This document shows, in pieces, positions 61,156 through 64,000 of a stretch of DNA of 64,000 bases. The stretch is from NCBI RefSeq assembly GCF_042676245.1, contig NZ_JBHTKA010000015.1:62001-126000 (forward strand). The letters run 5' to 3'. The notes beneath the pieces were generated by a model, which was not told the origin of the DNA, searched no databases, and saw only the letters and a list, made by a program, of their open reading frames with translations. The DNA comes from Ohtaekwangia kribbensis (GTDB taxonomy: Bacteria; Bacteroidota; Bacteroidia; Cytophagales; Cyclobacteriaceae). The number at the start of each line of letters is the position of its first letter. The first letter of the stretch is position 1. Both the position numbers and the translations under genes were made by a program.

Positions 61156-61163
61156 TATCTTTG
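61156..61163 (+). promoter_or_regulatory. Candidate -7 element for the dtxR-like gene
   Basis: TATCTTTG matches TAnnTTTG exactly and lies 68 bp before the ATG at 61232. A clear -33 TTTG is missing at 19 bp spacing. The operator begins 26 bp upstream, so the same repressor might also affect this promoter. Confidence 0.4.
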
Positions 61164-61231
61164 ACAATTACAGCTGAAAAACGGATAACAATTAGCGGTA
61201 TAACCGATAACTATAATTACGGAAAGAGTTG

Positions 61232-61894
61232 ATGGCTTCGCAAACAGAGGAGAATTACCTGAAAGCTTTATTTAACCTGGCCAATGAGCAGGGGGAGATC
61301 AGTGCAACCGACTTAAGCAATGTACTTGAGGTAAGTACACCTACGGTAAACAGCATGGTTCGGAACCTTTGCAAGCAAGGGCTTGTAAACTATGAAAAGT
61401 ATAAACCCATTTCGCTTACAGCTAAAGGTAAGCGTGAGGCTGCACTGGTAATACGAAAGCACAGACTTACCGAAATGTTCCTGGTTGAGAAAATGGGATT
61501 TGGCTGGGAGGTAGTGCATGAAATAGCTGAGCAGATTGAGCACATTCAGTCACCAGCATTCTTTGATCGAATGGATGAACTGTTGGGTAATCCTACGATT
61601 GATCCGCACGGATCTCCCATCCCCGATAAGAATGGAAAGATCGTTTGGAAATCGTATCAAAAACTTTCAGACTGCAAGCCTGGCGATACAGTAAGCCTAT
61701 CGGCACTAACACATTCATCCGAAGACTTCCTGATATTCTTAAACGGCAAGAAACTACATCTCGGTGTAGTCATCAAAATCGAATCTATCGAAAAGTATGA
61801 TGGAAGCATGACCATTACATACCTGAAAAAATGCCGCGAAGTTTTGAGTAACGTAGTATGCGAGAAATTACTCGTGGAGAAAGCGGGGAAGTGA
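61232..61894 (+). CDS. DtxR/MntR-family metal-dependent repressor
   Basis: A 220-residue regulator. The winged helix (about 1-65: TEENYLKALFNLANEQGEISATDLSNVLEVSTPTVNSMVRNL) is followed by the dimer/metal domain with VIRKHRLTEMFLVEKMGF and HEIAEQIEHIQSP (metal ligands E/H pattern) and by a C-terminal FeoA/SH3-like domain (about 145-215). The family represses metal uptake when Fe or Mn is bound. The ATG at 61232 is preferred over TTG 61229. It faces the TonB receptor divergently with the palindrome between. Confidence 0.92.
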   Translation: MASQTEENYLKALFNLANEQGEISATDLSNVLEVSTPTVNSMVRNLCKQGLVNYEKYKPISLTAKGKREAALVIRKHRLTEMFLVEKMGFGWEVVHEIAEQIEHIQSPAFFDRMDELLGNPTIDPHGSPIPDKNGKIVWKSYQKLSDCKPGDTVSLSALTHSSEDFLIFLNGKKLHLGVVIKIESIEKYDGSMTITYLKKCREVLSNVVCEKLLVEKAGK

Positions 61895-61920
61895 TCATTG
61901 TTAATAAACACCCATGCGCA

Positions 61921-64000
61921 TTACCCACCCGCTCCGGGAGTATGTTTAAAAAAGAGATGAAAGGTTGAGCCTTCATCAGGTTTACTTTCCACATCAACTT
62001 TGCCACCCATCGCGGTCATCTGCGTTTTAACCAAATATAGGCCCATGCCTTTTCCTTCAATATGTAAATGAAAACGGCGATATAGTGTAAAGATCTTGTC
62101 CTTATATAAGGCCGTGTCCATACCGAGTCCATTGTCTTGTATCGTTACGTGAAAGTAATTATCCTTTACTTCCGAGCGAATGCTCACGACCGGCTTTCTT
62201 TCCGGGTGCCTATATTTAATGGCATTGCCGATCAGGTTCAGTAATATACTATCGAGGTAAGCCTTCACAGTCCAGACCGTAGCACCGTTCGAGAAATCTT
62301 CGACAAATATAGTTTGTGTGTCCTGTATCTCTTTCTCCATGTTTATCTTGATGAGGCGCAACTCTTCTTCCAGGTTCACAGGTGCAATTACCGATGCCGA
62401 GTTTCTCCGCGCTTCGAGCACGGTGTTGAGATCTTTTACAACACGATCGAGCTCTTCTGTGGTAAATACAATCTTATCCACAATCATCATGGCCTCTTTC
62501 AAATCGTTGTGACAGATGTTCAATATATGACCGAGGCCCAGTATCCTCGCTACAGGTGCGCGCAAGTTATGAGCCGAGATGAAAGCGAACTGTTCCAGTT
62601 GCTGATTATATTCAACCAAATCACGTGTTCGTTCTTCAACCTGTGCCTCGAGTGTTTCGTTTCGTAATGTTATTTCTTCGTTCTGTTTCTCGATTGTCTC
62701 ACGGGCTTTTTGCAGCTCCACATTTTGTGCTGATACGATATCGCGTTGTGCCGATATTTCTTCCTGGCTCTGAATCAGTTCTTCATTCTGTTGTTCCAGT
62801 TCTTCGGTTCGCTTCTGTACCTGTAGCTCCAACATCCTGTTATGCCGTTTGATGTTACGAACGCGCAATTTATAGATAGCGACAGCAACTGCTGTGAGCA
62901 CAAATATACCGGTCAGTTTTGCCCACCATGTGCCCCACCACGGTGGCAGTATACGGATTACCAGGGTAGCACCTTGTTCATTCCAGACGCCATCGTTGTT
63001 ACTGGCTTTTACCCTGAAAGTATATATATTCGGATCAAGGTTGGTAAACATAACCGATCGCTGGTCGCCTACATAATTCCAATCGGAATGAAAACCCTCG
63101 AGTTTATAGGCATACTGATTTTTATCGGGAGCGGTAAAATTGAGCGCTACATATTTTAACGAAAAGAAGTTATACTCGGGAGGAAGTGTCAGTATTTTCG
63201 TTTCGCTGATCTGCCGTTGCAATATACCTCCGAGATCACCCGGTCTGACAGGTTCATTGAGAATGCCGAGTTCAGTTATGAAAACTCCCGGTGCAAAGAG
63301 ATTGTCGCGCACGCTGTCGGGATTGAAAACAGTAATGCCTTTACCGCCAAAGAGGAATTGATTGTTCCTATACCGAAGGCTTGCGTTGGCTTTATAGTCG
63401 TTGCTGGGTAAACCATCGGCGACATCGTAATTTCGAAATATACCCGTGTCGGGATTGAACCGCGATATGCCGGCCGAGGTGCTCAGCCACAAGTTACCAT
63501 GATCATCTTCGAGCATAGCCTGTATCATATTGTTACGTAATCCATCGCGCGTAGTATATCTCTTTTTGAACGTGCCATTGATGAGAAGATGCAGACCTTT
63601 ACGGGTACCAACCCACAGCCGCCCCTGGCTGTCTTCAAATATACTGGTACACAGACCACTTACCTGTACCGAGTCCGGGTGTGTTGCTGTCTCAAACCGC
63701 GTCAGACTTTTTTTTGCAGGATCGTATTGTAATAGCTCTTCGATGGTGCCTATCCAGATATTTCCTTTTTTGTCTTCGTATATAGTATGTATATAGTTGT
63801 TGAATTCAAATTGCCTTTCTCGGATATATTCGAAAGTACCTGCACGTTCATCGGATAGTACATTCAGACCATCATACGTGCCAACCAGTATCTCATGCGT
63901 TTTACTGGATTGTGATATGGCAAATACATTGGGATTGGAAAGAGAACCTCTGCGTTTTTCATCCGGCATATAGTGCACGAAGTTGTCGTGTACCTCATCA
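61921..64000 (-). CDS. Propeller-type sensor histidine kinase, 5' end outside window
   Basis: At least 690 residues; the frame stays open through the window edge so the N-terminus is missing. The visible part contains reg_prop propeller repeats (e.g. IYEDKKGNIWIGT and MLEDDHGNLWLST), then a Y_Y_Y domain (YAYKLEGFHSDWN), one transmembrane segment (WAKLTGIFVLTAVAVAIY), a long coiled coil rich in EQQNEEL repeats, and HisKA-type and HATPase domains. The phosphoacceptor His is in ISAHNLRAPVARI, followed by NAIKYRHP, DNGLGMD and GKGMGLYLVK. No receiver domain follows before the stop at 61921. In Bacteroidota such sensors usually detect glycans or surface cues. It ends 26 bp after the convergent dtxR-like gene. 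Confidence 0.92.
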   Translation of the reverse strand, partial: DEVHDNFVHYMPDEKRRGSLSNPNVFAISQSSKTHEILVGTYDGLNVLSDERAGTFEYIRERQFEFNNYIHTIYEDKKGNIWIGTIEELLQYDPAKKSLTRFETATHPDSVQVSGLCTSIFEDSQGRLWVGTRKGLHLLINGTFKKRYTTRDGLRNNMIQAMLEDDHGNLWLSTSAGISRFNPDTGIFRNYDVADGLPSNDYKANASLRYRNNQFLFGGKGITVFNPDSVRDNLFAPGVFITELGILNEPVRPGDLGGILQRQISETKILTLPPEYNFFSLKYVALNFTAPDKNQYAYKLEGFHSDWNYVGDQRSVMFTNLDPNIYTFRVKASNNDGVWNEQGATLVIRILPPWWGTWWAKLTGIFVLTAVAVAIYKLRVRNIKRHNRMLELQVQKRTEELEQQNEELIQSQEEISAQRDIVSAQNVELQKARETIEKQNEEITLRNETLEAQVEERTRDLVEYNQQLEQFAFISAHNLRAPVARILGLGHILNICHNDLKEAMMIVDKIVFTTEELDRVVKDLNTVLEARRNSASVIAPVNLEEELRLIKINMEKEIQDTQTIFVEDFSNGATVWTVKAYLDSILLNLIGNAIKYRHPERKPVVSIRSEVKDNYFHVTIQDNGLGMDTALYKDKIFTLYRRFHLHIEGKGMGLYLVKTQMTAMGGKVDVESKPDEGSTFHLFFKHTPGAGG

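Overview
The window looks like a chromosome segment from a Bacteroidota bacterium, most likely order Cytophagales. The reasons are the BACON-domain GH5 enzyme, the SPII lipoproteins with short signal peptides, the reg_prop/Y_Y_Y histidine kinase, the TonB receptor with a carboxypeptidase-regulatory-like N-terminus, the bacilliredoxin, the sufB-C-D-S-E order, and TTTG/TAnnTTTG-type promoter elements. The genus is not determinable by eye. There are no rRNA genes, no CRISPR array, no prophage and no intact insertion sequence. Most of the window is housekeeping, with small accessory patches.

Layout. 1-7.5 kb: 5' end of sucC, a LolD-like ATPase, then a long leftward series (class I methyltransferase, AIR-synthase/HypE-like protein, divergent ThiE-like protein, Trm112-like zinc ribbon, phosphohexomutase, mtaB). 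It is headed by a clear TPP riboswitch with its own terminator. 7.6-13.2 kb: a membrane protein and topoisomerase IV (parE, parC). 13.2-13.9 kb: a decayed hicBA toxin-antitoxin pair and an inverted-repeat element. 13.9-19.6 kb: L-2-hydroxyglutarate oxidase, an aconitase with a 124-residue histone-H1-like tail, a MarR regulator, folE and queD. 20-25.5 kb: cysH, a sugar-nucleotide epimerase-like protein, a cation/proton antiporter and an M16 peptidase gene broken by an internal deletion. 25.5-31.6 kb: SUF Fe-S assembly operon ending in a bacilliredoxin. 31.8-33 kb: an Lrp regulator and two tandem tRNA-like RNA genes with oversized variable regions. 33-40 kb: acyl-CoA ligase, TerB-like protein, a conserved protein of unknown role, DoxX, hydrolase, OmpA, Ldh-type dehydrogenase. 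40-47 kb: a beta-glucan set (GH5, CAP lipoprotein, GH12, lactonase, GH1, M15 peptidase). 48-56 kb: pckA, POT and OPT peptide transporters, TerB, Amt. 56-64 kb: folC, trmB, a TPR protein, then a TonB receptor facing a DtxR-type repressor across a palindromic operator, and a truncated hybrid-type sensor kinase.

How parts work together. GH5 and GH12 are secreted lipoproteins that would cut beta-1,4-glucans or xyloglucan, and the GH1 enzyme would finish cello-oligosaccharides. The SUF proteins build Fe-S clusters needed by aconitase, MtaB and CysH in the same window. The TonB receptor and DtxR protein form a metal-uptake control unit.

The strongest candidates for something undescribed are the pair of tRNA-like RNAs at 32.48-32.81 kb and the TPP-riboswitch operon at 4.5-7.5 kb. 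In that operon the ThiE-like enzyme has lost the usual phosphate-binding residues and travels with a methyltransferase, an AIR-synthase-like protein and a Trm112-like protein.
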